Origin: Medicago truncatula
Taxonomy: Eukaryota > Streptophyta > Magnoliopsida > Fabales > Fabaceae
NCBI RefSeq assembly: GCF_003473485.1
Contig: NC_053043.1
Coordinates: 444,001-508,000 of the forward strand
Reading direction: 5' to 3'
DNA length: 64,000 bases
Position numbers and translations under genes: made by a program. Shown here piece by piece: positions 24,554-36,007 of this stretch (position 1 is its first letter; each line of letters opens with the position of its first letter). The notes under the pieces were generated by a model. It saw only the letters and a program-made list of their open reading frames with translations, made no database searches and was not told the origin of the DNA.

Positions 24554-25660
24554 AAAACATAAGATGATTGACTGACCTCTCTCTAACTTAACGCTCCCAC
24601 CGCTCTCTAACTTTTCCAACCTTCCCCAACAACCGACTTGCTTCCTCCCTTGTCAGTCCAAATCCTTTGCTTTTGCGATGTAGATCCACGCAACCGATGG
24701 TGTGGCCTTCACGGCGGCATCACCATCTTCGTTCCAGCTTGGGTTCGTCGCTTTCGCCGCCTTTTGCTTGTTTCTGTCCAACGGCGACCCTTGGATCCAG
24801 CGTCGCCAGCTGCGGATCTAGCGGTGGTTAGCTCTGTTCTGGTTGTCGTCGTCGTTGTTGACTGTGGTGGGTCCGGTTTGGTTTTGGTAGACAAGTCAGA
24901 GGAGGTTGCGACGCGGCCTATTGCTGGAATCTATGTTATCTTTTTTGCTCTTCTGTTGTACTTTCCTGTTTGTTCGTGTTTTGTTTCTTTTTAGGTATTG
25001 TGCTAAGGTTCGTTTGTTTGGGTGCTCGGTCCTGGTTGTTCCATTGCCGGCGGCAGCAGGTGTGGCGACTTTCCTCCACGATTAATCCTCCCTCGTCGTT
25101 CTCCCAGATCGTTCGTCGTCGTATGGCTCGTGGTGGTTGTTGTAACACTCATATTTCTATTAAAGCAATTAAACATGCGAATAATACATTTATTCAAGAA
25201 ATAGAGGTTACACCACATTCAAAATTTAAAAAAAAAACAATAAACATGTATATAAACCTCAACAGTTGCAATGGAATATAAACCAGAGTGATCCAAATTT
25301 GTACATGCCATGAATCAATAAATTACATCACATAGATGCATCTCAAAAATCCCAAACAAACGGGTAATCTCCAACAAAACAAAATCCAAAAATAACCTAA
25401 TCTAGACCGACACAACAAGCCTAGATCAGAGTCGACTCAACACCGATATCGGAGAAATCTCCCGATATCACCAAGCACAACTCACCAAGCACTACTCATG
25501 CACAACGTCTACCCATCCATACAGACAGATAGGCGGTTAAAACAACTGGGGGTAAGTATTACATTATCATAATCCAAATAGCAATTATCATGAATATTTC
25601 AATTAACATCATGCATTTGATCAGTAATAACCACACATTAATACTTACATCATACCTCAA

Positions 25661-25754
25661 TATTTCACATCAATAGTCATCAATCATATGAACAATTATC
25701 AAGTCAAATATTTCACATCAATAGTCATCAATCATATGAACAATTATCAAGTCA
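25661..25754. repeat. 48-bp direct repeat, two copies
   Basis: The segment starting TATTTCACATCAATAGTCAT recurs at once with a 48-base period (copies begin at about 25661 and 25709). It lies within the LTR-type insertion. Related AATCACCAATCACAT words continue to about 25890. Confidence 0.85.
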
Positions 25755-25974
25755 CAATTATTCATTCACAATCACCAATCACATTTATCGTAAATAATCA
25801 TTAATCACATCTCATGAAGAATCACCAATCACATTTATCATGAATAATCATTAATCACATCTCATGAACAATCACCAATCACATATATCAATAAGACTCA
25901 TGCCATGATATGCACCTATTGACACATATATGCATGTGGTACCAAATCTCCAAAAAGGGTCGTCACCCAAATCC

Positions 25975-26105
25975 AGATCTCAAAAGATCTCTGCCAGGCT
26001 GAAGCCCTATAACGAATAAAACATCGTATCCATATCTCAAAAGATCTCTGCCAGGCCGAAGCCCTATAACTAGATCTCAAAAGATCTCTGCCAGGCCGAA
26101 GCCCA
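25975..26105. repeat. Tandem repeat with AGATCTCTGCCAGGC core
   Basis: Three copies of a unit reading ATCTCAAAAGATCTCTGCCA, followed by GGCYGAAGCCC, with spacings of about 59 and 37 bases. It lies within the LTR-type insertion. TCTCAAAAGATCTCT includes a short palindrome. Confidence 0.85.
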
Positions 26106-26994
26106 TAATGAATAAATCATCATTTCATCTCGACTATGATGCATGGACATGTATAAGGACTCGATAATGCGACAACAATCCACAATTTCAACCTCAATAT
26201 ATAGGACGACACCCAATTATATTGATTATCTCCACACATTGCATTATCAAGAAAACATGCCCACACACAATTAAATCATAGTATTCATCAACACACATCA
26301 ACATGATTATCAATAATCAACAATTTCATTCAACATCAGCTATCAGATATAGTTTCACCAATTCAAACATTTCTTACACATCTCATGATAGACATCATAT
26401 CCCACATAATCATTCATTCATACAACTTCATTTAGTTATATAAACATAGCCACCACATTTCTTAAGACAATTGGTTTGAGAAATATTTCCAACTAAAACT
26501 ATACCAAGTGGCCACCGGCCAACATTGGCAACTCCAAGACAAAACGACATAGACAAGTTGAAAACCTTCAAACAATCTTAATCGACAATGTATTCATGAA
26601 ATTAAGTCGCCTCCGGATCATCAACATTAACCCAAGCACAACTTAAGTTCATATGAAAATCCCGTTTTCACAACTTTCCACTTTCCCGCCCGAAATATCA
26701 CTTTCTACTTGATTAAGATGTTTGACCACTCTTGCAAGTATTACCTAAGTCTATATGAGCTGTAGGTTCAACTTGCAAGCTTTACTAGTTTACAAAATAT
26801 GTTTCCGACAAAGTTTGGAATTCTTACAATTTCACAAGTTAAGACTCAATTCAAGAATTTCAAGTATAGGCGAGCAATCATTGTTCCAGCAGATTTTAGG
26901 GGATTAACAGTAGTTAAACATGCTTAAAGAATCATTTAAGAAAACTCGGATTGGCCCCCAAAGACCCGGAACAAAAGATCAAAGTGACTGAAAC

Positions 26995-27255
26995 TGGACA
27001 TGTTCACTTAAGCGACCACCTGGTTCGCTTAAGCGAACAAGTTACAGTAGCAACTCACTTTGTTCGCTTTCTGGTCGCTGACTGGTCGCTCACCAGTTCG
27101 CTTAAGCGACCACATGTTCGCTTAAGCGAACGAGTTCTAGTAGCAACCAGAAATCTTTGCTTACTTGCTCGCTCACAGTTCGCTTAGGCGAACTGAACCC
27201 AGAAAAACTATGAGTGTTCGCTTACCAGGTCGCTTAAGCGAACCTCTAAGCGAAC
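26995..27255. repeat. Cluster of TTCGCTTAAGCGAAC palindromes
   Basis: At least six full or partial copies of TTCGCTTAAGCGA occur, with variants such as GGTCGCTTAAGCGAAC. A longer repeated word, AAGCGAACAAGTTACAGTAGC / AAGCGAACGAGTTCTAGTAG, has a spacing of about 96 bases. It lies within the LTR-type insertion and is non-coding. Confidence 0.85.
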
Positions 27256-28950
27256 CTTCACAGGTTTGCAGAAAAAGTTACGGGTTTGGACCCTTTTTCA
27301 CCCAAAACCCCCAAATTTGACCCCTCATTGCCCAAATGTGTTTCCAGAACATGTTTATAGGTCAATATGACTAAAAAGACTCATAAAGACACAATCAAAC
27401 TTGAAAACACTTGACAATTGGACTAACTCATCATTTTCATCAAAACACCAACAACATTCAAATTCTTATCCTCAATTCATGAATATGCATACCCAAGCAA
27501 TGATTCATCAATCACGACATCAATTAACAGCCATAACATCAATTGAACAAGAATCATAACTCAATCTAACAACAACTTAGCAAAATTCACCAATTGAACA
27601 CAATTTTCACAACTTATCATTTTTACATATTTGAACATGTAATTTCACCAACAATCTTACAATTATCATCAATTCATGCATACAAATATATCATCACAGT
27701 TGGAGCACGAATTTAGCAACAATTATCCATAAGCAAAATTCATACAACATTTGAAAATTTACAAAATGATGATGATTATGATAAAGACTAACCCCCTTAC
27801 CTTAGATAAAGATTAATCCCAACTTAGGCTTCAATTTAGCTCCTAAGCTCAATTCTTCAAGCTCTCCCTCTCCTCTCTAACCCTTGTTCTTCTCTTCTCC
27901 CACTTTTTCTCTCTAGAAAATATCTTATGAAATGAATGAAGTGATATTTTCCTAAGACAGCTCATTAGGTATAACCCTTAATGGGCTTAACTTAATTTTT
28001 AGTGGGCTTAACCCATTTCTATTCAAACAAAAAATATTTCTACACTCCAAACGATATTTAACTAATAACGGTAAAATGTCACTAACGGTCACTAAACGGT
28101 AAAATCTCAATTTACTCTAGTAACTTAATGAAATAACTATTCGCACTAATCACTAAAAGTAATTCTCCCCCAAAATTATAATTTTACTCGTTCTCACAAA
28201 ATGACCAAAATACCCTTAAGTCTAAAATGACTAAAATACCCTTCTAACACGGAAACCCATGAAATTGCACCCAATGATGAATAATCACACACAAACACAT
28301 AAAACACAAAATAAAAGTAATTAAAATAAATCTAGCTAAAAATCGGGCTGTTACAGTTGTGGTTGTTCTTGCAAGTGGTTGTGGTGGGCGCCGGTGGCCG
28401 TGTAGCTTCGTGTGTTTGGTTTGTGTTTTTTTGGTGCCTGTACAACAGAGGTTGGGGTGGTTGCGAATTTGGACCTTTTTGCAGTGGTTGAGGTTCATAA
28501 AGCCCGAAAGGGTCTGGTTCGTTTAACCCGAAAGGGTCTGGTTTCTGACGTATTGAACTCATCCCCCGATCTGAGTTTTTACGCGTTGTTTGCTCGAAAG
28601 ATGATTTTATGCCTGCTATTGATTCAGGGGGTTGTTGGCACTTGGATTGGTTTCCGTGTTGACGGCCAATCCATTAGCCTGGTTTTAAACTCTAACTGTT
28701 CTATGAGGATGTCCACTTTTCACGCTTAATTGTAACTTGGTTCCGCGCCCGTACGCGGGTTCGCCGGGTTGCGCTCGTGATTACTATATTTTTGTTAGGA
28801 TAGATTAGAATTATACCACTTGAACAGTTTTTTTACGATGTATTTCTATTTGAATTTTTCTGGATCAGATCCAATGTCCCCCGGTCTTTATACCTGTTTG
28901 TGTTTATTTAGTATATTTTCTCTTTGGCTTAAAAAAAAAAAACATAAGAT

Positions 28951-30126
28951 AGATGTTATTAAAATTTTCATTTAGGGGATAGTTTGATTTATTTATCTTT
29001 TTACTTAAGGGAGTATTTATTTCCGGAAGTAGAAAAAGAATGGAAGGGAGACAGAAATGAAAGGAGAGAATCATTGTCCCATCGATATGATATTCAGAGC
29101 CCACGCGCGTCACACTTTTGCTGCAAACTTACCCGCACTTGGGAGTCATATGATTGGAGCACGTGAAGCGCGTGTTACTTTTTTCTTTATCTTCAATAAT
29201 AGTAGTATAATACTATTCACTACAGTATTTACTAGCAATTTATTCAGCGACGTGGTCCCACTCTATAGTAATTTAATACTCCAACTAGTACTAGTTGTAC
29301 ATACAATTCATCCTGGCCGTCCTTTTCTTATTTCAAATCAACCATTGACTAATCATGCATCTCTTGCTATCATCATTCTTCCTTACTTCGTGTCCTCAAA
29401 GAAAACAGAAATCTGCAATACACATCTTCCAATCCAATATCTACATATACTTTGTAAAAATAAAATAGTAAAATCTTGCTGACCATCGTCCTCATCACAA
29501 TGATTAAGGAAGTTAAAAGTAACATGTTTGTATTGATTTCAATAACATTTTAACTTTTAAAAAGTTAAAATTATCATTTTTTTACCATTTTTCAATGTTA
29601 TATTTCTATTTTTATCCCTTTATCAAATACTCCAAAGACAATGATTAACATTCTCTAAAAAAAATTATCTACGTAATTCATTCCATCATATTTACGAACA
29701 GTTTTTGTTTTTACATATTCATTAAATAATTGATGTATCTGGGATAGAAGAATGCTAACAACGCTGACTTTTACATACTCTTTGTAACATCCACTCTTTT
29801 ATTAGATGGAATCAATGTACATCTCACTACTTTATGTGAGCTTTATTATCAAGGTGTAGACTTATAATAATTTCAAGGTACTAACACTACTTATCTGAAA
29901 TATATATATATATATTCTTAATACATCATCATTTATTTAATGTATCTGAAAAAACAAAAGTTTCCTATGAATATGAGTAGAAAAAGTATTAAAGAAAATC
30001 ATTTTTATTATTATTTTAGTTATTAGGTCAAACTAGTGTTTCCCATTTATAATACTTTAAAGTTTGGATTATATTAACTAAGTGTCCTTTAAAAAAATAA
30101 AAGTATTTTTTTAATTGAAAACAACA
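28951..30126. other. AT-rich intergenic DNA
   Basis: No gene supported. A moderately GC-rich patch (about 29085-29180) includes CCCACGCGCG and CACGTG, which could be promoter-like, but no transcript can be attached to it. A short (TA)n lies near 29900. Confidence 0.4.
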
Positions 30127-30525
30127 AATTTTTTATTTTTTTTTTGGTAAATAGAGATAACTTTCATTAACCAAAACAATTATTACAAACTACATGAAAT
30201 CAGGAAATACTAAAACCAAGAAACAAGAGCTAAGCTCAAACAAACAAAAAGAACCATTAGCCTCGTACCCGAATCATCAGAGTTTGCACCTTCTTGAATT
30301 GCAATCCTCTAATGTAAGCATCCATTTTGATTTGGTTAAGGAGTTGTTGAACATATCGATAATAATTCTGAAATTTTCTATCATTCCTCTCCTTCCAGAT
30401 CATATACAGGGTCACACTCAACACCATTATATGAGCTTGATGCATACCATTGTTACTGTTACAATGAGACTGAATATATTGCAAAATAGAATGCCAATTG
30501 CTAGTATTGACCGTCATATTCAAAA
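30127..30525 (-). mobile_element. 5'-truncated L1-type LINE tail
   Basis: The minus strand (30257-30523) reads a protein tail with VTLYMIWKERNDRKFQNYY, the zinc-binding region near the end of plant L1-type ORF2. It is followed by a 3' UTR-like AATGAAAGTTATCTCTATTT and a poly(A), seen as a T-run at 30127-30155 on the plus strand. Truncation on the 5' side is typical of LINE integration. No target duplication was found. Confidence 0.7.
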
Positions 30526-31270
30526 ATTTAAAAAGTTAAATATCCAATTTTTTTCACATTTATCAATTCAATATTTCTATAATGATTTATTTAGCTAATG
30601 TCTCTCACTCTCTTGCACTAGGTAACATTGGGACTAGCTGAAATTTCTCACTTGAAATTACCTTAAAATACTACTTCAACACCAAACATAAACTAATCCC
30701 AACGGTTAAAACAACACGCGAGAAGATCAAATATAATACTGTATATTTAAAATAAAACTTGAAATGACCGAGGATGCTTCACTGCCCTCCTTGTTTATTT
30801 ATTTTGATTGATTAGTTAAGGTAATTCTTCTTGTGAAAGTGGATGAAAGTTTTGTTTTGTTTTTGTCCGCTAATAAACTAGAAGATAGGTATCCTATGGT
30901 GCTTCTTTCTTCCACTCTAGAAGCACAATATGTCATATCTATGTTAAGAAATGACCAATTATTTTATGGTATGGCTCACATTTTAATGGAGATGTGTGAC
31001 AAAACCTCTTTCTAGGATGTGAATGTGAACGCAAACAACAAACATGCAGTTTATAATTGAAGATCTATATTTGATCTCTTGTGAAAAGCGCACACATGTT
31101 TGTTTATAATATATATATATATTGATGTTGTATCGAAGAACAGTTAAATGAGATTATAAGTGATCTATTTCAGTTTATTAAAAGTTCTCAGTTCCGATTC
31201 AATCATATTTTTTTATCATTTATTATTGTTTTATTCGGATTGAAGAATTAATATTTGTTGTTGTACTTTT
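30526..31270. other. Intergenic DNA with one short unrecognised frame
   Basis: A 60-codon open stretch (30833-31015, +) opens MKVDESFVLFLSANKLEDRY. It has no family I recognise and no supporting splice structure. The rest is AT-rich. Confidence 0.3.
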
Positions 31271-31280
31271 TTTTTTGTTG

Positions 31281-31405
31281 GTCAAGTAGCCTAGTGGATA
31301 GAGTTCACACAATTTAATTGTGGAGAATTGGAGTGTCCGGGTTTCGAACCCCGACTCTTGCATATAATATGTAATATCCCTACCAACTGAGCTATGCTCA
31401 CGGGG
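31281..31405 (+). mobile_element. tRNA-derived SINE
   Basis: The A-box-like TAGCCTAGTGGATAGAG (about 31289-31305) and B-box-like GGGTTTCGAACCCC (about 31339-31352) have the order and spacing of a tRNA-type pol III promoter. They are followed by a non-tRNA tail with CTACCAACTGAGCTATGCTC, itself resembling a tRNA 5' end in reverse. A T-run precedes it (31269-31278). Confidence 0.6.
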
Positions 31406-31485
31406 ATATTTGTTGTTGTACTTAATTCATTCATATAAAAATAAAGTATATTGATCTATACAAGTCATTAATAAACTATATGTAT

Positions 31486-31610
31486 GGCCGCATGAATATA
31501 GCTCATTTGATAAGGGATAATACATATTTTGTGCAGGGGCTGGGGTTCGAACCCCAAATACCTACTTATTCATCTTAAAAGGTGAATTTATCCGGTCTCT
31601 TATTTAAATC
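31486..31610 (+). mobile_element. Second tRNA-derived SINE
   Basis: The A-box-like ATAGCTCATTTGATAAGGG (about 31497-31515) and B-box GGGGTTCGAACCCC (about 31541-31554) are followed by a tail ATTCATCTTAAAAGGTGAAT with a small hairpin. It is of a different subfamily from the SINE 100 bases upstream. Confidence 0.6.
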
Positions 31611-31852
31611 AAAAGAAGTCATGTTTGTGCAACCACATCATGAGAACAAATATAAATACTATTTTTGAAATTTTTACTAACAACTTGCAAGTGAAAGCCA
31701 ATTTAAAGTTTTTTAAATTAGAAATTTCAACATACTACTAATTATTAGCTATACATACGTGTGTATGTATATGTACACAAAAAAAAATGACATCAGAAAT
31801 AAACTTTTCATACTGAAAATTTGAGCTATATAAAAACGGTAGCATTTTACAA

Positions 31853-32140
31853 GGGAAACGACTTTTCCACCATGGGAAAGTTGGATTCAATGATTAAATT
31901 AAGTGAAGAACATATTCTTAACATGGTCTCTCAACACTAGATTTTTCTTCACACTATCATCCAACAATTTAAAAATTCTGAAAATTAATTTTGAAAAATC
32001 TAATTTTCAGAATCTTTAAATTGTTGAAAGATAGTTTGAAGAAAAATCTAATATTGAGAGAACATGTTAAGAATATGTTCTTCACTTAATTTAATTATTG
32101 AATTCAACTTTTTCACGGTGGAAAATGATTAACCTTTCCC
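31853..32140. mobile_element. Long-hairpin MITE (about 288 bp, nearly a full inverted repeat)
   Basis: The two halves are inverted copies over almost their whole length. The left arm contains GGGAAAC, TTTTCCACCATGG, TTAAGTGAAGAACATATTCT and CTAGATTTTTCTTCA; the right arm carries the complements in reverse order, meeting near 31985-32000. It is non-coding. Such fold-back elements can be transcribed into small-RNA-producing hairpins. Confidence 0.75.
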
Positions 32141-34052
32141 CCACGTGAACACACACCTATAAAAACAGCTATGGCAGTATTAATTGGGAATCCAAAGTAT
32201 CACTGTTGTAGCAAATAAGGTAAATGGTTAAAAGTGTGAGGTGGTGAAGAAAAGGGAAGAATGATTGGGCAATGAACAGTGTGGTATGAAATTGACTGTT
32301 CAAGTCAACACCAAAGTCATTTTCATTGCCTCCCTGGCTTATAGACAACGTTACAATCCTTTATTATGCATTTTTCTTCTTGATTTTGAACTTACAATTC
32401 ATTTTCTTTGCTTCTTTCCGTCTTTTGCCCATCTCCATTCAATGCTTAGCCTTTCCTTTTCTAGCTTTCATTTGACAAAACTTCCACTTAAATTAGTATA
32501 TCGTATACAAGTATATTGTTTTTGTTAATATGAAAAATGTTTTTTAAATATTAGTTAAGAAAATATGGTAAAAATATCTTCTTCTTTTTTTTAAAAGAAA
32601 ATATTGTAAAAATATCTTAAAACTTGTGTAGTTAAACCTTTAAAAACAAAATAAAAACTTTTTCTTTTTATACATTTACTTGTTTTTTTAACTGGTATTA
32701 TATAGAAGAGACCTCACCTTGTATTTCTGCGGTCTTAACTTTTGATTTATTGTCAGACTTTTGTTAATGAAATTTTATTTATCATTAAAAAAAAACTAGT
32801 ATTACATGATAACCATTAGTATAACATTTTGTTATGTCGCATGTGGATTATATAACCTAAATTTATACGTAGAAAAGTACGACAACCAATATACTAAAAT
32901 AACATATATTTGTATTTACATTAATATTTTAATTCAACCTTTGAATATCATAATCATGGAATAAGACCGGCATAATAAAGTAATAATAATTGATGGTCGT
33001 CACTCTTCCTACAATAATGTCAGTTTTCTAAAATTTAAGACAAACATATATTTATGATAATCATCTATAACCCTGGCTTTTTATTTTTCTAATCAATATA
33101 TATTCCCTCATTTTATATGCTTAACCAAAAAAGAGAAAATATCATTTGTAATTAATAAAATAAAATTTTTATAAGGAGAATTCTAACCATTAAACTATCT
33201 AACAAAAAAAAAAAAAAAAGAGATAACTAAGAATTAATGCATTGCTGTTCCTGGCCTCCCATTTCTGGAGTTATCTCAAAAAAGGCACACACATTTGTAA
33301 CCGAGATTTGTATTGTCCAGCTATGACTATGATCAATTGCTATATATTTTGTTCTCTCTCTGCTTGCTTTATCTGGCACCCTATTTTGCTTAGTTGGCCA
33401 GTACAATTTCACTATTTGGTCATTATAAAGAATACAAATTTTTTTTTTTTGAAAGAAAAGAATACAAGATTTTGAAATTAGTATTTTGTTTAATAACATT
33501 ATGATATTAAAAGGAACATATAGTATTGGTATAATATATGCTACTACTATATATATAGCCAAAAAAAATCAAGATACCTAAAAAATAAGAGTAGATAAAT
33601 GCAAGCAATTCAAAATTTTGTTTGAAATCCTTTTGTTTTTGATGAATTATGTTATCATACACAGAGGAGGCAAGAAAACGAAATAAATAAATAAAAAAAA
33701 AAAAATAGCAAAAGAAATTTCCTCCTATACAAACAAACTCTCTCTGTCTGCAAAAGTCCCTTTGGACCAAAATACACCATACCAAGTACCTCCATATCAA
33801 CCCTAAACAAATCAACTCAATAAAATAAAAACATCTAAGAGAAACTCAAGTCCATTGCTCTAGCATGCATAGGGATCCATGGAATTTCCAAAATGAATTA
33901 GTTATGAGAAATTCAACTTGGAATCTGCAACCAAAAAAAAAAAAAACTAATATAGTACACACATATTTGGTGGCGCACAAATTACAATGTTTAATTATAC
34001 TATTAATTTACATATGAAAAAGCATGCAACGAAACAAACTAACCATGGATGG
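32141..34052. other. Intergenic DNA and TCP gene 3' region
   Basis: AT-rich with T and A runs and several short frames lacking coding character. The 3' UTR of the minus-strand TCP gene probably covers roughly 33850-34050. Confidence 0.45.
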
Positions 34053-35516
34053 TTATTGTGAGGTATTAGGAGCATCTTCTCCACTCTCATCATTAGGTTG
34101 AGGCTGTTGTTGATGATGATCAGAAGAGTTGTTAACATTGAAATGAGCAGCTCTATTATAAGCATTAAGAGCAGCAAACATACCCATGTTGGAATCAGAC
34201 ACAGCCAATCCCAAATGCTGTGATGGTTGATACGCTGAACCCAATTGTAAACCACCACGTCCACCTTGAAATTCAACACCACCAGAAGCTGGAACATTGA
34301 ACCTTGGCATGAAATGTAACTGAGACGGAGTTACAGCAGCGTTTCCTTGATTTTGAGACTGTACATGAGGATTAAAAGGCCACATGTTTTGTGTCTGTGT
34401 TTCTGAATTTGAAGTTGCTGCACCACCACTCACCGGTACCATCCAAATTGTACTTCCACTCCCTGCTGTTGCCCACATGGCTGTTGCCGGTAACATATTC
34501 GATGGTCGAAGAAGTCCAGAAAAGGAATTACCTATTGAAGAAGATGAAGAAGCTCCACCACCACCACCGTCACCTTCCCCCATATCATCTTGTTGTTGAT
34601 GATTTGTTTTGAAACTTTTGGGAGAAGAAGAACCATCACCGTCACCACCACTTTCATTTTGATTGTTGTTATCTTCTTTGAAAAGATCTTCTCTATACCG
34701 TTTTCTCATGTAATTCTCGTTTGAAAGTGCTTCACCAATTTGATCAGCGTTCATCAGTTGTTGTTGGTGGTGTTGATGAGGATGAAACCCTAACAGAGGC
34801 GCGTGTTGGTACGCAGCTTCTTCATAAGGATGATGAGCCAGTGCAAGCGCGCTATGAAAACTGAGAGGAGCTGATTTCGAAGGCGGCGCAGAGAGTGTAG
34901 AGCCGCTGCTACGGAGTGAGACATTGAGCGTTGAGAAATTGGCTGGGATTGTTCCGGTACCGGTAGCGGCAATGATCGCCGGCTCAGCTTGTTGAAGAAG
35001 CCACTCAATTGTTTCACCATCTGATTTGTGGCCTAATTCTCTGGTCAACTGGAAAACTCTTGCTGCACATGTCGCCGGCATTCGAATTCTCCGTCCACGA
35101 CCATCAACTTTTGTGTGCCTGTCCTTGGTGGATCGTTTTGGAGGATTTGCAACAGCGGTGACGGTGGTTGAAGTTGAAGAAAATGGTTGAATTTGGTTGT
35201 TGGATACATCTGGAAGAGGAGGTTCAGATCTGGTGGCAATTGCGAGAGAAGCATCAATGAGGTGTTGAGTGGGTGCAGAAGCAGAAGCAGAAGCAGAAGC
35301 AGAAGAAGAAGATGAATTGGAGGGAGAAGAGTTTGAAGAAGGTTGAATATTGGAGATGGAGCCCATAATGAAAGGTGATGGCCTTCCATCAAAAGGGACC
35401 ACAAGCTGCTGATGATGAGAATTTGAAGGTGAGGATGATTCTTGTTGTTGGTGGTGGGGATGAATATTGGTGGTGCCTCTCTTCTGCTTGTTGTTTTGTA
35501 AATCTGATAGTTCCAT
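34053..35516 (-). CDS. Class I TCP transcription factor (TCP14-like)
   Basis: A single-exon gene of 487 residues, close in size to Arabidopsis TCP14. The TCP domain spans about residues 130-185. Its basic part is [18 protein letters not shown], followed by the helix-loop-helix with [20 protein letters not shown]. The basic region has the shorter class I (PCF) form. Flanks are low-complexity: Ser/Ala runs at about 62-82, His/Gln runs, a Gly/Asp/Ser stretch at about 290-330, and a C-terminal His/Gln run. The C-terminal block [13 protein letters not shown] is shared with TCP14/15-type proteins. It is a nuclear DNA-binding protein expected to recognise GGNCCCAC-type sites and act in cell proliferation and growth control; both are from family knowledge. 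The next gene on this strand is far away, so it is an independent unit. Confidence 0.92.
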   Translation of the reverse strand: MELSDLQNNKQKRGTTNIHPHHQQQESSSPSNSHHQQLVVPFDGRPSPFIMGSISNIQPSSNSSPSNSSSSSASASASASAPTQHLIDASLAIATRSEPPLPDVSNNQIQPFSSTSTTVTAVANPPKRSTKDRHTKVDGRGRRIRMPATCAARVFQLTRELGHKSDGETIEWLLQQAEPAIIAATGTGTIPANFSTLNVSLRSSGSTLSAPPSKSAPLSFHSALALAHHPYEEAAYQHAPLLGFHPHQHHQQQLMNADQIGEALSNENYMRKRYREDLFKEDNNNQNESGGDGDGSSSPKSFKTNHQQQDDMGEGDGGGGGASSSSSIGNSFSGLLRPSNMLPATAMWATAGSGSTIWMVPVSGGAATSNSETQTQNMWPFNPHVQSQNQGNAAVTPSQLHFMPRFNVPASGGVEFQGGRGGLQLGSAYQPSQHLGLAVSDSNMGMFAALNAYNRAAHFNVNNSSDHHQQQPQPNDESGEDAPNTSQ

Positions 35517-35971
35517 TTTTTTTATTTTTAAATAATAATAATAATATATTTGTTCATAGATGATAATTCATGAGCCCCATGGAACTTTTCTTTTGTTCAT
35601 TCAACACTAACAACTTACTCAGAGAAAAAACTAAGTGGGGTGAGGGGGTGGGGGCAAGGCTTAGAGAGAGAATTTCAAAAGTGTTTGGACCCAAAGTGAA
35701 GTGAGTGAGACTGTGAGTTTTGAGTTGTGGGGTTCTTGTTTACTGATTGACTGTTGTCTTGCTCAGACCGGAACAGACGCAATATTACAAGAGTGCGAGA
35801 AGTGAAGAAGGGTAAGATTTAAGAACGAAGTTAAAGTGAGTGAGTGAGAGAGAGAAAGTGAGTGAGGGGACCTTATTTAGGGAAAAAAATGTAACAGAAG
35901 ACCACTCGTGGGGTCTCGTAAAAGTCCTTTGTTACTCGCTTAAATGCCCTGCAAAATTCTACCACACTCTT

Positions 35972-36007
<36 letters not shown>

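Larger units (their letters stand above)
25141..28355. mobile_element. 3.2-kb LTR-type insertion (probable solo LTR)
   Basis: The insertion begins TGTAACACTC and ends GGGCTGTTACA, giving TG...CA termini with TGTAAC/GTTACA inverted ends. It is bordered on both sides by GTTGT (25136-25140 and 28356-28360), an exact 5-bp target duplication. No gag, protease, RT or integrase can be read in any frame across 3215 bases, so it is not an autonomous retrotransposon. A long solo LTR formed by recombination is the simplest reading; a non-autonomous LARD-like unit is possible, but no internal LTR pair was seen. It contains three separate sets of short tandem repeats. Confidence 0.72.
24566..28938 (+). 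mobile_element. Poly(A)-tailed retroposon split by an LTR insertion
   Basis: The outer unit is 24566-25140 plus 28361-28938, about 1.15 kb once the insertion at 25141-28355 is set aside. It ends in a run of A (about 28931-28942). It is flanked by AAAACATAAGAT at 24554-24565 and 28939-28950, a 12-base direct repeat typical of target-primed retroposition. It is GC-richer than its surroundings, carries GTTGTTGTCG-type low-complexity stretches, and has only short frames. No reverse transcriptase was seen, so it is a non-autonomous derivative (deleted LINE, or a retrocopy) of unknown parent. The exact 5' end is uncertain because the duplication may extend imperfectly. Confidence 0.6.

Noticed and set aside
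24638-24994. A 118-codon open frame with Arg- and Val-rich stretches (plus strand)
   Set aside because: It lies in low-complexity GTTGTC-rich sequence inside the retroposon, has overlapping frames on both strands, and matches no family; open by composition.
25920-26110. CRISPR-like array
   Set aside because: Only three unevenly spaced copies in a plant LTR-type element; spacing and context do not fit a CRISPR array.
28412-28729. A 105-codon frame after the LTR-type insertion
   Set aside because: It starts at the edge of the disrupted retroposon and shows no domain; best explained as part of that non-coding element.
29085-29180. A GC-richer patch with CACGTG that might be a promoter
   Set aside because: No gene follows on either strand within a sensible distance, so no regulatory role can be supported.
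31289-31352. Possible functional tRNA gene
   Set aside because: A- and B-box words are present, but the arms do not form a cloverleaf and the sequence continues into a SINE tail.
34790-35404. Long antisense and alternative-frame stretches in the TCP gene with Leu runs
   Set aside because: They are other-frame readings of Ser/Ala/Gln codon runs in the TCP coding sequence, with no independent start context.
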